Shown here: in pieces, positions 51,713 to 60,327 of the stretch | Position numbering within the stretch: the first letter of the stretch is position 1 | Layout of the letters: every line of letters begins with the position of its first letter | Origin: CAVQBC01 sp963848415 | GTDB lineage: Bacteria > Actinomycetota > Thermoleophilia > Solirubrobacterales > Solirubrobacteraceae | Assembly (NCBI GenBank): GCA_963848415.1 | Contig: CAWKDN010000001.1 | Span: 2,170,001 to 2,234,000 of the forward strand | Reading direction: 5' to 3' | DNA: 64,000 nt | Program-made: the position numbers and the translations under genes | Notes under the pieces: generated by a model | Databases searched by the model: none | Seen by the model: the letters and a program-made list of their open reading frames with translations, nothing else | Told to the model about the DNA's origin: nothing

Positions 51713-53158
51713 TCAGCTGAGGCTGGCCATCACGTGCTTGACCTGCGTGTAGTCCTCCAGCGAGTACATCGAGAGGTCCTTGCCGTAGCCGGACTGCCCA
51801 TAGCCACCGTGCGGCATCTCGCTCGGCAGCGGGATGTGGTCGTTGATCCACACGCAGCCGAAGCGCAGCGCCTTGGACACCCGGAAGGCCCGACCGACGT
51901 CGCGCGTCCACACCGAGGAGGCCAGCCCGTACGGGGTCCCGTTGGCCCAGGCGATCGCCTCGGCCTCGTCGCTGAACGGCTGCACGGTGATGACCGGCCC
52001 GAAGATCTCGCGCTGGATCATCTCGTCGTCCTGGCGCAGGCCGCCGACCACGGTCGGCTCGAGGAAGTAGCCCGGGAGGTCCGGCTCGCTGCCGCCGGTG
52101 ACCACCTCGGCGTGGCCGGGGACGCGCTCGAGGAAGCCCTCCACCCGCTCGCGCTGGCGCTTGGAGTTCAGCGGCCCGAGCGTCGTGTCCGGGTCGCTCA
52201 TCCCGCCCATCTTGTAGCCCCTGGCCTCCTCGGCGAGGCCGTTGACGACGTCGTCGTAGACGCTCGCGCCGGCGAGCACGCGGGTGGCCGCGGTGCAGTC
52301 CTGGCCGGCGTTGTAGTAGCCGGTCCCCGCGATCGTCTCGAACGCGGTCTCCATGTCGGCGTCGTCGAAGATCACCACCGGCGCCTTGCCGCCGAGCTCG
52401 AGGTGCACGCGCTTGAGCGTGTCGGCCGCCGCGCGGGCGATCCACTTGCCGGTGTCCACCGAGCCGGTCAGCGACACCAGCCCGACGTCCGGATGGGTGA
52501 CCAGCGCCTGGCCCGCGGGGTCGCCGTGGCCGCCGATGACGTTCAGCACGCCCTTGGGGAAGAACTCCGCGGCGATCTCGCCCAGCTTGAGCGTGGTGAC
52601 CGGGGTGGTCTCGGCCGGCTTGAGGACGATCGTGTTGCCGGCCGCCAGCGCCGGGCCGATCTTCCAGATGGCCATCATCAGCGGGTAGTTCCACGGCGTG
52701 ATCTGGCCGACGACGCCGATCGGCTCGCGCCGGATGAACGACGTGTAGCCCTCGAGGTACTCGCCGGCCGCCTTGCCCTCCAGGCAGCGCGCCGCGCCCG
52801 CGAAGAAGCGCAGGTTGTCGACCATCGCGGGGATCTCGTCGTCCTTGAAGGTCTGCAGCGGCTTGCCGGCGTTGGCCGACTCGAGCTCGGCGATCTCGTC
52901 CGCCCGCGCCTCGATGGCGTCGGCGAGCTTGAGGATGGCCAGCGCGCGCTCACCGGGGGTCGTGTTGCCCCACGTCTCGAAGGCGGCGCTCGCGGCGCCG
53001 ACGGCCCGGTTGACGTCATCGGCGCTCGACACCGGCGCCTCGGCGATGACCTCGCCGGTCGACGGGTTGACGACCTCCTCGGTGCGGCCGTCGGACGGGT
53101 CGACCCACTCCCCGTCGATGAAGTTCTTGAGCGTCTCCACTCCGGTCGTGGTAGCCAA
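51713..53158 (-). CDS. Aldehyde dehydrogenase, gamma-aminobutyraldehyde/betaine type
   Basis: NAD-dependent oxidation of an amino-aldehyde to the acid. It is 481 aa from TTG 53158, which follows GAGGAGG at eight bases. Motifs: ITPWNYPL (Asn157), FTGS-like SLTGSVDTGK, Glu254 in LELGGKAPVV and catalytic Cys288 in NAGQDCTAATR. GDPAGQALVTHPDV and the C-terminal FGCVWINDHIPLPSEMPHGG are typical of the putrescine-pathway subgroup (PatD). The flavin amine oxidase 2.4 kb away could produce its aldehyde. Confidence 0.9.
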   Translation of the reverse strand: MATTTGVETLKNFIDGEWVDPSDGRTEEVVNPSTGEVIAEAPVSSADDVNRAVGAASAAFETWGNTTPGERALAILKLADAIEARADEIAELESANAGKPLQTFKDDEIPAMVDNLRFFAGAARCLEGKAAGEYLEGYTSFIRREPIGVVGQITPWNYPLMMAIWKIGPALAAGNTIVLKPAETTPVTTLKLGEIAAEFFPKGVLNVIGGHGDPAGQALVTHPDVGLVSLTGSVDTGKWIARAAADTLKRVHLELGGKAPVVIFDDADMETAFETIAGTGYYNAGQDCTAATRVLAGASVYDDVVNGLAEEARGYKMGGMSDPDTTLGPLNSKRQRERVEGFLERVPGHAEVVTGGSEPDLPGYFLEPTVVGGLRQDDEMIQREIFGPVITVQPFSDEAEAIAWANGTPYGLASSVWTRDVGRAFRVSKALRFGCVWINDHIPLPSEMPHGGYGQSGYGKDLSMYSLEDYTQVKHVMASLS

Positions 53159-53270
53159 GCCGGCACCCCTCCTCGAATACGTTGCGGTAGCGGAGGCGGA
53201 CGCTACCAAGCGCTCCGCGTCCCGGTACAGGGTGCGGCGGGCCCGGTTGGGGCGTAGCCTGCGCGGCCGG

Positions 53271-55568
53271 ATGGCCGTCGCTCCCGCCGCCCCCGACGTC
53301 GACCTCGAGACGCTCGCGTCGGTCGAGCGCCGGGTGCTGTGGCTGGCGACCGCGATCGTCGATCACGCCAACCGCGTGCGACCGAACCCGTCGGGGATCA
53401 AGGTCGGCGGCCACCAGGCCTCCAGCGCGTCGATGGTCTCGCTGATGACGGCGCTGTGGTTCGGCTTCCTGGAGGGACCCGACCGCGTGAGCGTCAAGCC
53501 GCACGCCTCTCCGGTGCTGCACGCGATCAACTTCCTGCTCGGCCGGCTCCAGGCGCGCTACCTGCAGACGCTGCGCCAGTTCGGCGGCCTGCAGTCCTAT
53601 CCGAGCCGGACGAAGGATCCGGACCCCGTGGACTACTCCACCGGCTCGGTCGGGCTCGGCGCGACCGCGCCGATCTGGGGGGCGCTGGCCCACCGCTACG
53701 TCGCCGGGCACTTCGACGTCCCGGTCGGCGGGCGCCAGATCGCCCTGATCGGGGACGCCGAGCTCGACGAGGGCGCCTGCTGGGAGGCGGTCGCGGACCC
53801 GCTCGTGAGCCGGCTGGGGGAGGTCATGTGGGTGGTCGACCTCAACCGCCAGTCGCTCGACCGCGTCGTGCCCGACATCGCCGCCGGGCGGCTCGCGTCG
53901 ATGTTCGAGGCGGCGGGCTGGAACGTCGTGACCGTCAAGTACGGCGGGCGCCTGCGCGGGTTGTTCGAGCGGCCGGGAGGGGAGGCGCTGCGCGAGCGGA
54001 TCGACCTGATGCCCAACGAGGAGTACCAGCGGCTGCTGCGCCTGGACGCCGCCGAGCTGCGCGAGCGCCTGCCGGACGGCGACGCCGCGCTCGGGCGGCT
54101 GGCCGCAGAGCTCGAGGACGCCGAGCTGCGCGCCGCCCTCCGCGACCTGGGCGGCCACGACCTCGGCGCGCTGCTGGCCGGGTTCCGCGAGGCCGACGGC
54201 GTGCGCGACCGCCCGAGCGTGGTCTTCGCCTACACGATCAAGGGCTGGTCACTGCCCACCGAGGGCCACCCCGCCAACCACTCGGCGCTGCTCAACGCGG
54301 AGCAGTTCGCGGCGCTCGCGGCGGCGCTGGGCACGGATCCCGAGGCGCCGTGGGAGCCGTTCGCGGACGGCAGCGAGGAGGCGCAGCTGTGCGCCGCGAC
54401 AGCACGGCGGCTGCGCCGGCCCGAGCCGCCGGCGCCGAGCGCGCCGTCGCCCGTCCCGCCCGGTGTCGGCCGCGAGCACGGCGGCCGCGCCTCCACCCAG
54501 CAGGCCTTCGGGCGGCTGCTCTCAGACCTCGACCGCGAGGCGCCCGAGGTCGCGGCGCGGCTCGTGACCGTCTCCCCCGACGTCGGCACCTCGACGAACC
54601 TCGGCGGCTGGATCAACCACGCCGGCATCTGGACGATCGGGGACCGCGTCGACTACTTCGCCGACGACACCGACACGCTGATCCGCTGGCGCGAGTCCGA
54701 CCACGGCCGCCACCTCGAGCTCGGCATCGCCGAGGTCAACCTCGTCGGGCTGCTCGGCGAGCTGGGCGCGACGTGGTCGCGCGACGGCCAGCCGCTGCTG
54801 CCGGTCGGCACCATCTACGACCCGTTCGTGGCGCGCGCGCTCGAGCCGTGGTCGTTCGGGATCTACGCCGGCGGGCAGTCGATCCTCGTCGGCACGCCGA
54901 GCGGCGTCACGCTCGGGCCGGAGGGCGGCGCCCACCAGTCGGTGATCACGCCCTCGATCGGGATCGAGCAGCCGGGAATCGTCGCCTGGGAGCCCGCCTT
55001 CGGCCAGGACCTCGAGTGGGCCTTCCTGCACGCGCTGGGGCGGCTGGGGCGCGAGGGCGGCAGCTCGGCCTACTTCCGGCTCTCGACGCGGCCGCTGGAC
55101 CAGGCGCTCGCCGGCCCGGCGGACGCCGCGCGGCGGCGGGCGGTGCTGGGCGGCGGCTACCGGCTGCGCCCCCTCGAGCAGCCCGACCTGGTGATCGCGG
55201 TGATGGGCGCGCTGGTGCCCGAGGCGGTGGCGGCCGCCGCGACGCTGGCCGAGGAGGCGGGCCTGGCCGCCGAGATCGTCTGCGTGACCAGCGCCGACCT
55301 GCTCTTCCGCGCCTTCCAGGCCCGCGCCGGCCTGGGCGAGGGCGATCCCGCCGCGCTGGAGGCGCTGCTGCCGCACGCCGTCCCGCTCGTGACGCTGCTC
55401 GACGGCCACCCGCACACGCTGGCGTTCCTCGCCTCGGTGCGCCAGGTGCCCGTGGCCTGCCTGGGCGTCCAGCGCTTCGGGCAGTCCGGTGACCTGGCCG
55501 AGCTCTACGAGCATCACGAGATCGACGCGGAGTCGGTGGTCGGCGCTGCGCTGGATCTCCTCGGCTGA
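53271..55568 (+). CDS. Transketolase-like protein, pyruvate dehydrogenase E1 (AceE) type
   Basis: ThDP enzyme of 765 aa (homodimeric E1 are about 890). N-domain: GHQASSASMVSLMTALWFGF, YSTGSVGLGATAPIWGAL and the ThDP motif GDAELDEGACWEAVA...VVDLNRQ. Middle: VSPDVGTSTNLGGWIN and EVNLVGLLGELGATW pyrimidine site. C-domain regulatory/transketolase region: EQPDLVIAVMGALVPEAV. TAGCCT (53255-53260) is ten bases before ATG without a Shine-Dalgarno. The upstream frame is antisense to ALDH and not coding. No E2/E3 is nearby, so the acceptor is unknown. Confidence 0.85.
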   Translation: MAVAPAAPDVDLETLASVERRVLWLATAIVDHANRVRPNPSGIKVGGHQASSASMVSLMTALWFGFLEGPDRVSVKPHASPVLHAINFLLGRLQARYLQTLRQFGGLQSYPSRTKDPDPVDYSTGSVGLGATAPIWGALAHRYVAGHFDVPVGGRQIALIGDAELDEGACWEAVADPLVSRLGEVMWVVDLNRQSLDRVVPDIAAGRLASMFEAAGWNVVTVKYGGRLRGLFERPGGEALRERIDLMPNEEYQRLLRLDAAELRERLPDGDAALGRLAAELEDAELRAALRDLGGHDLGALLAGFREADGVRDRPSVVFAYTIKGWSLPTEGHPANHSALLNAEQFAALAAALGTDPEAPWEPFADGSEEAQLCAATARRLRRPEPPAPSAPSPVPPGVGREHGGRASTQQAFGRLLSDLDREAPEVAARLVTVSPDVGTSTNLGGWINHAGIWTIGDRVDYFADDTDTLIRWRESDHGRHLELGIAEVNLVGLLGELGATWSRDGQPLLPVGTIYDPFVARALEPWSFGIYAGGQSILVGTPSGVTLGPEGGAHQSVITPSIGIEQPGIVAWEPAFGQDLEWAFLHALGRLGREGGSSAYFRLSTRPLDQALAGPADAARRRAVLGGGYRLRPLEQPDLVIAVMGALVPEAVAAAATLAEEAGLAAEIVCVTSADLLFRAFQARAGLGEGDPAALEALLPHAVPLVTLLDGHPHTLAFLASVRQVPVACLGVQRFGQSGDLAELYEHHEIDAESVVGAALDLLG

Positions 55569-56786
55569 TCAGCCCAAGAGCTGTACCGCGGCGCGGCGGC
55601 CGCTGCGCAGGGCGCCTTCCATGAGGCCGCTCCACTCGCCGGCGGTGTGCTCGCCGGCGAAGTACACGCGGTCCTCGACGGGCTCGCGCATCACTTGGTC
55701 GTCACCGGGGCGCGACGCCAGCCCGTGGACGCTGTAGGCGCCGCGGGCCCACGGGTCGTCCGCCCACGTGGTCAGCGTCGGCGCGCCGGCCGCAGTGAGT
55801 TCCAGCTCGGGTCGCAGCGCGGCGACCCGCTCCGCCCACGCGGCGGCGCCGGCGCCGACCTCCAGCCGGGCCAGGGCGGTCGGCGAACCGGCGAAGCAGT
55901 GCAGCAGCGGCTGGACGGCGCCCGTCCGGTCCGTGGCCGTCCAGCACCAGTAGCGGTCCGGGACGCTCAGCACCGCGCTCGCCGGCGGGGCGGCGGGCAG
56001 CGGCACGTGCAGCTTGGCGGCATGCCCGACGGCGACGCGCTGCAGCGCATCGAGCGTGCGAGCGGGCAGCGCGGGCGAGCAGGGCAGCGCCGCGAGCACG
56101 GGCGCGGGCACGGCCAGGATCACCCGGTCGACCTCGACCCCGCAGCCGTCCGTCGCCAGGCGCACGCCGCCGTCGCGCTCGACCGCCCGCACCGGCGTGC
56201 CCAGCCGGACCCGGTCGCCCAGCCGCGCGGCCAGCGTCTCGGCCAGGCCCTGGTTGCCGCCGGCGATCCGCCGGCTCGGCAGCGGCGCGAAGGAGGCGAC
56301 GTGCTCGACGACCTCGGCGTCGAGCTTGTCGCCCTCCAGCGCACAGGAGATCTCGATCCGGGCGAGCACCGCCTCGGCGACCGCGCGCGGCAGCGGCAGT
56401 CCGCTCAGCAGCTCGGTCACCGAGCGACCCGGCTCGCCGCCGGCCGCCAGCTCGGCCAGCTCGCCGCCCGCCGCCGCCATCGCGTCCGCGTCCACCCCGT
56501 CGACGCCGCGCGGCTCGCGGACGTAGTAGCTCATGCCCGTCCCGGCGAGCTCGAGCCCGGCCTCCGCGGCGTAGGCCTGCAGCACGTCGTAGCCCTCGAG
56601 CACGAACTCGGCGCCGCGCTCGATCGTCGCCAGCGCGCCGCTCGGCGTCGCGAGCGCTTCGGACCACACGCGGCCGCCGACGCGGTCGCGCGCCTCGAGC
56701 ACCACGACGTCGTCAACGCCGGCGCGCACGAGCTCGGTCGCCGCCGCCAGGCCGGCGAAGCCGGCGCCCACGATCCCCACGCGCAT
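55569..56786 (-). CDS. Flavin monoamine oxidase family protein
   Basis: FAD enzyme that oxidises amines to aldehydes. It is 405 aa from ATG 56786: VGIVGAGFAGLAAATELVRAG dinucleotide fold (GxGxxG at 7-12), VVLEARDRVGGRVWS, an FAD-contact ERGAEFVLEG, and the C-terminal VYFAGEHTAGEWSGLMEGAL FAD motif. Cytosolic; no export signal. Stop overlaps none, 0 nt from the E1 stop (convergent). A longer frame upstream runs through the transporter on the same strand but in the wrong reading frame. Confidence 0.9.
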   Translation of the reverse strand: MRVGIVGAGFAGLAAATELVRAGVDDVVVLEARDRVGGRVWSEALATPSGALATIERGAEFVLEGYDVLQAYAAEAGLELAGTGMSYYVREPRGVDGVDADAMAAAGGELAELAAGGEPGRSVTELLSGLPLPRAVAEAVLARIEISCALEGDKLDAEVVEHVASFAPLPSRRIAGGNQGLAETLAARLGDRVRLGTPVRAVERDGGVRLATDGCGVEVDRVILAVPAPVLAALPCSPALPARTLDALQRVAVGHAAKLHVPLPAAPPASAVLSVPDRYWCWTATDRTGAVQPLLHCFAGSPTALARLEVGAGAAAWAERVAALRPELELTAAGAPTLTTWADDPWARGAYSVHGLASRPGDDQVMREPVEDRVYFAGEHTAGEWSGLMEGALRSGRRAAVQLLG

Positions 56787-56800
56787 CCGCGCATCCTCTC

Positions 56801-57871
56801 CTACGGGGCGGCCTCCCCGGCGGGCGGGCGCAACGCGGCCATGCGCGTCCGGCGCGGGCGCGAGGCCTCGCGCAGCGCGATCTTCACCACGGCGGCGAAC
56901 GGCACGGCGAGGATCGCGCCGAGCACGCCGAGGATCGAGCCGGCGATCAGGACCGAGACGATCGTCGTGAACGGCGAGAGCTCGACCGCCCGCCGGTAGA
57001 CGATCGGAAAGACGACGTAGTTCTCCAGCTGCTGGTAGACCAGCTGGATGACCGCCATCGCGACCGCGGCGACGGGGCTCACCGTCAGGGCGACCAGCAC
57101 GAGCACCACCGCGGCCACGGTCGCGCCGACCTGCGGGATGAGATCCAGGAAGCCGGTCATGACGGCGAGCACGATCGGGAACGGGAGCCCGAAGATCCAT
57201 GCCGAGACCCCGGCGACCGTGGCGGCCACGAGCGAGATCGCGACGTTGCCGATCAGCGAGGAGGAGACGGCGCCGATCGACTCCTCGAGCACCGGTTGCC
57301 AGCGTGCCTGGACGGCCGGCGGAGCGAGCTCGAACAGCCACGCGGTGATCGTGTGGCGCTCGATCAGCAGGAACAGCGACAGGAAGGTCAGCGTGACGAG
57401 CGAGAGCACGCTGCCGAAGACGCCGCCGGCGAAGCCCAGCAGGGTGTTGGCTGCCTCGGGCAGGCCCGCGGCGAGGTCCTCCAGCGCAGAGCGCACGTCT
57501 TCCTGGGAGCCGCTGGAGACGAACGCCTCGAAGGCGTCGCTGCTGGAGAGCTGTTCCCAGTAGGCCGGGATCTCCGCGACGAACTCGCGTACCTGATCCC
57601 ACAGCGGCCCCACCGTGACCAGCACGATCAGCGCCACCGAGACGAACAGCGCCGCGAAGACCACGAGCGCCGCCCGGCCGCGCGGCCAGCCCCGCTTGAC
57701 GAGCGCAGCGACGACCGGATCCAGGCCGAGCGCGAGCACGACGGCGACGAAGATCGACAGCAGCACGTCGAGCGCGACGATCACCAGCGCCACGAACGCG
57801 CCGAACACCGCGAGCTTGAGCAGCGTGCGTGCCGGGACCAGCAGGTCGACAGGCCGTGGGGGCGTGCGCAC
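56801..57871 (-). CDS. AI-2E family transporter (YdiK/TqsA-like)
   Basis: 356 aa, seven to eight membrane helices: TLLKLAVFGAFVALVIVALD, LSIFVAVVLALGLDPVVAAL, GRAALVVFAALFVSVALIVL, later FLSLFLLIERHTITAWLF, GLPFPIVLAVMTGFLDLIPQ (the conserved DLIPQVG), and QLENYVVFPIVYRRAVELSP. Family exporters of small molecules; substrate unknown. GTG start at 57871. 14-nt gap to the amine oxidase ATG. Confidence 0.88.
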   Translation of the reverse strand: MRTPPRPVDLLVPARTLLKLAVFGAFVALVIVALDVLLSIFVAVVLALGLDPVVAALVKRGWPRGRAALVVFAALFVSVALIVLVTVGPLWDQVREFVAEIPAYWEQLSSSDAFEAFVSSGSQEDVRSALEDLAAGLPEAANTLLGFAGGVFGSVLSLVTLTFLSLFLLIERHTITAWLFELAPPAVQARWQPVLEESIGAVSSSLIGNVAISLVAATVAGVSAWIFGLPFPIVLAVMTGFLDLIPQVGATVAAVVLVLVALTVSPVAAVAMAVIQLVYQQLENYVVFPIVYRRAVELSPFTTIVSVLIAGSILGVLGAILAVPFAAVVKIALREASRPRRTRMAALRPPAGEAAP

Positions 57872-57883
57872 CGCGGGGCTTCC

Positions 57884-58291
57884 TCAGCTCCCGGGCACCT
57901 CGTCGCGCGAGAGCGCCCAGATGACCCACACGTCGAGGGCGATGACCAGCAGCGACCAGAACGGATAGAAGGGGATGAAGAAGAAGTTGACGACAGCGCT
58001 GAGCATCGCCAGCACGAGTGCGGTCATCACGGCCCACGGCCGGCGCGTGAACAGGCCGAAGCCGGTGGCCACGAGCAGGATGCCCACGAGCAGGTGGATC
58101 CACCCGAAGACCGACGCGTCCACGTCGAACGTGTAGTTGCGTGCGACGACGAAGAACTCATCGTTGAAGATCGCCGCCAGCCCCACGATGACCTGAAAGC
58201 AGCCGATCAAGGTCAGCACGGACGCTGCGAAGACAACTCCGGTGAGTGCCCAGCCGGCCGGCTCGCGGCGGCCGTGTGAGGATCGAGACAC
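57884..58291 (-). CDS. DUF7144-type four-helix membrane protein
   Basis: 135 aa from GTG 58291, four hydrophobic helices: GWALTGVVFAASVLTLIGCF, WIHLLVGILLVATGFGLFTR, WAVMTALVLAMLSAVVNFFF, FWSLLVIALDVWVIWALSRD. Matches the conserved actinobacterial membrane protein family with an FGWIHL motif. Function unknown. It precedes the AI-2E gene by 12 nt and is likely co-transcribed. Confidence 0.75.
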   Translation of the reverse strand: MSRSSHGRREPAGWALTGVVFAASVLTLIGCFQVIVGLAAIFNDEFFVVARNYTFDVDASVFGWIHLLVGILLVATGFGLFTRRPWAVMTALVLAMLSAVVNFFFIPFYPFWSLLVIALDVWVIWALSRDEVPGS

Positions 58292-58384
58292 GGGAACTCC
58301 CTTTCGACGTGGGCCAGAGACGCTCAGTACTTCGCCAAGCGAGGCCCGGATCCTCGCCCCGCCGGCCGCTGCCGGCCGCCGCGG

Positions 58385-58825
58385 TCAGCGCTCGAGGCGC
58401 TCGACGTCGCGCCGCCACAGCTCGCGCTGCAGGCGCCAGCGCAGGAAGCCGATCCCCGAGCGCGCGGCGACGAAGGCGAGGGTGGGCAGGAGGATCACGA
58501 GCGCGAACGCGCCCTCGATCGGCCGGCCGGAGTTCAGCGCGGAGTGCACGAGGTCCTTCCATTCGACGCCGAGCACGATCGACGCGCAGAAGCCGATCCA
58601 GATCACGGTCGCGAGCTTGCCCACGGCGGCGAGCCAACGGTTGAGCCGCACGACGGTCTCCCACGAGAGCCGCTGGACGGTGAGGCGCTCGAGCAGCGTC
58701 GCCCGGCGGATCCGCTCGGGCGAGAGGCGGGCTGCGATCGCCGACCCGATCCGCGTGCGCAGCGCGCGGGACCGGCCGCGGACGTCCTCCGGCGCCGTGG
58801 TCGCCGTTGCGCGGTCGCCGGACAC
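58385..58825 (-). CDS. Hypothetical two-helix membrane protein
   Basis: 146 aa from GTG 58825. Basic cytoplasmic N-terminus (RSRALRTRIGSAIAARLSPE), two helices (LAAVGKLATVIWIGFCASIV, EGAFALVILLPTLAFVAARS), basic tail (RWRLQRELWRRDVERLER). No known domain; coding is supported by composition and membrane pattern only. Confidence 0.6.
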   Translation of the reverse strand: MSGDRATATTAPEDVRGRSRALRTRIGSAIAARLSPERIRRATLLERLTVQRLSWETVVRLNRWLAAVGKLATVIWIGFCASIVLGVEWKDLVHSALNSGRPIEGAFALVILLPTLAFVAARSGIGFLRWRLQRELWRRDVERLER

Positions 58826-58888
58826 GACCGCATTATCGCGCTAAGGGCACCGGACGGCGGCAGCCGCCGTCCGGTGCCCGCTGAGCGG

Positions 58889-59377
58889 CTACGCCTTGCC
58901 GGCGGCGTCCAGGGCGTCCTGGAGGTGCGTCTCGTTCTCGTCGGACAGCGAGGTCTGGACGACCTTCCCGGGCACCTTGATCTCGGGCAGGATCTTGTCG
59001 ACCGAGACCTTGCGGATGAGCAGGATCAGCGCAGCGCCGCCGGGCTCGAGCTCAGAGCCGAGGCGCTTCATGAACTTGTCGTCGACGCCGCGGTCGGACA
59101 GCGCGCCGCCGGCGGCGCCCGCCGCCGCGCCGATCGCCATGCCGAACAGCGGCGCCAAGAAGAGCAGACCGATCAGGCCGCCCCACATCGCGCCGCCCGC
59201 GGCGCCGATGCCGGCCATCGAGGGCTGGTGGAGCTTGATCTTGCCGTCCTGCTTGTGCTCGACGATGGCGACGTCCTCGAGCTCGATGTTGTGGGCCTTG
59301 ACCGCCTGGCCGAGGTTGCCGGCGACCTGTTGGGCGGTCGCGACGTCGGGGTAGGCGATGGCGACGAGATCGGACAA
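58889..59377 (-). CDS. DUF1269 membrane protein
   Basis: 162 aa from TTG 59377, with GAAAGGA upstream; the longer frame beyond it is not coding. Starts LSDLVAIAYPDVATAQQVAG; the glycine-rich helix GGAMWGGLIGLLFLAPLFGM, then GAAAGAAGGALSDRGVDDKF and LGSELEPGGAALILLIRKVS are the DUF1269 signature. Probably membrane-associated; unknown role. Confidence 0.82.
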   Translation of the reverse strand: MSDLVAIAYPDVATAQQVAGNLGQAVKAHNIELEDVAIVEHKQDGKIKLHQPSMAGIGAAGGAMWGGLIGLLFLAPLFGMAIGAAAGAAGGALSDRGVDDKFMKRLGSELEPGGAALILLIRKVSVDKILPEIKVPGKVVQTSLSDENETHLQDALDAAGKA

Positions 59378-59451
59378 CGCTGATCCTTTCGTTGGGTGTG
59401 CGCTTGCCGGGCCGACCGTAGAGCAGCCGGGCCGGAAAGTCATCACCCGCT

Positions 59452-60090
59452 TCAGGCGATGTAGCCCGGCTCGCCCGGCAGCACGAGCCGCGCCTGCTCG
59501 CCGCTGCCGACGATCCGCGGCTGCACCGGGACGACCTCGCGGCCCCGGGCCCACTCCAGCAGCGCCGCCGTGCGCTCGAACGGCGCGAGTTGCTCGAGGT
59601 GGCGCACCGTCGGGAGCACCATCGGCAGCTCCCCGCGCGCATGGGCGGCGAGCGCGCCGGCCGGCGTGAACCAGCCGAGGTCGACGCACTCGTCCCCGTC
59701 CACGCGCGGCTCGGCGCCCGCCGGCAGGGCCGCCAGGAAGAAGTGCGTGTCGAAGCGGATCGAGATCTCCTCCGGGGTTATCCACTGCGAGAAGCGCACG
59801 AGCGCGCCGGGGTCGGGCAGCAGCACGGCGACCTCCTCGAAGACCTCGCGCACGGCGGCGACGCGGTGCGCCGCGTCCCCTTCGCCCTCGCCGGCGTCGA
59901 CTGCGCCGCCGGGGAACACCCACACGCCGCCCATGAACCGCTGGGCCCGGTTGCGCTCGACGAGCAGGACCTCGAGGCCGCCGTGCCCGGGGCCGTCGCG
60001 CAGCAGGATCACCGTCGCGGCCTGCCGCGGCTGCACCGGCTCCTGGCCCTCGGCGGCCGGCGACGCGCGCGGGATGGGGCGCTCCGGCAT
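59452..60090 (-). CDS. NUDIX hydrolase
   Basis: 212 aa from ATG 60090. Nudix box is extended: GGAVDAGEGEGDAAHRVAAV then REVFEEVAVLL, with the REhxEExG core intact. N-terminus PVQPRQAATVILLRD. The extra insertion and C-terminal helix resemble NUDT7/19-like coenzyme A or nucleotide-diphosphate hydrolases. TAGGCT on the minus strand overlaps the divergent rubredoxin box; the gap from box to ATG is seven bases, suggesting a leaderless start. Confidence 0.85.
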   Translation of the reverse strand: MPERPIPRASPAAEGQEPVQPRQAATVILLRDGPGHGGLEVLLVERNRAQRFMGGVWVFPGGAVDAGEGEGDAAHRVAAVREVFEEVAVLLPDPGALVRFSQWITPEEISIRFDTHFFLAALPAGAEPRVDGDECVDLGWFTPAGALAAHARGELPMVLPTVRHLEQLAPFERTAALLEWARGREVVPVQPRIVGSGEQARLVLPGEPGYIA

Positions 60091-60092
60091 GG

Positions 60093-60109
60093 CCGCTAGC
60101 CTAGGGCGC
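60093..60109. promoter_or_regulatory. Shared divergent promoter of NUDIX and rubredoxin genes
   Basis: Only 19 nt separate the two start codons (60090 minus, 60110 plus). GCTAGCCTAGGGC holds TAGCCT on the plus strand (60097-60102) and TAGGCT on the minus strand (60098-60103), each seven bases before its own start codon. The two -10 boxes overlap, so only one direction can fire at a time, and both messages would be leaderless. Confidence 0.5.
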
Positions 60110-60289
60110 GTGTCGACCACGGCTGCCCAGAAGTGGATCTGCGAGTCCTGCGGGTTCATCTACGACCCCGAGGAGGGCGACCCCGACGGCGGCATCCCGG
60201 GCGGGACGGCCTTCGAGGACATCCCCGGCGACTGGTTCTGCCCGGTCTGCGGCGCCCGCAAGGCCGACTTCGAGCCCTACGAGGACTGA
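60110..60289 (+). CDS. Rubredoxin
   Basis: Small Fe(Cys)4 electron carrier. It is 59 aa from GTG 60110. The four ligands are Cys11 and Cys14 (WICESCGFIYDP) and Cys44 and Cys47 (WFCPVCGARKADF). Central DPDGGIPGGTAFEDIPGDW is typical. The next gene starts 38 nt on. Confidence 0.93.
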   Translation: MSTTAAQKWICESCGFIYDPEEGDPDGGIPGGTAFEDIPGDWFCPVCGARKADFEPYED

Positions 60290-60327
60290 GCTCGAAGCCG
60301 CCGGCGCGGCGCGACCTCATATCCGCT

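Noticed and set aside
56787..58103. Upstream extension of the amine oxidase frame to 844 residues
   Set aside because: The extra part is antisense-free but out of frame with the AI-2E transporter on the same strand, has no domain features, and the FAD-binding N-terminus defines the start at 56786.
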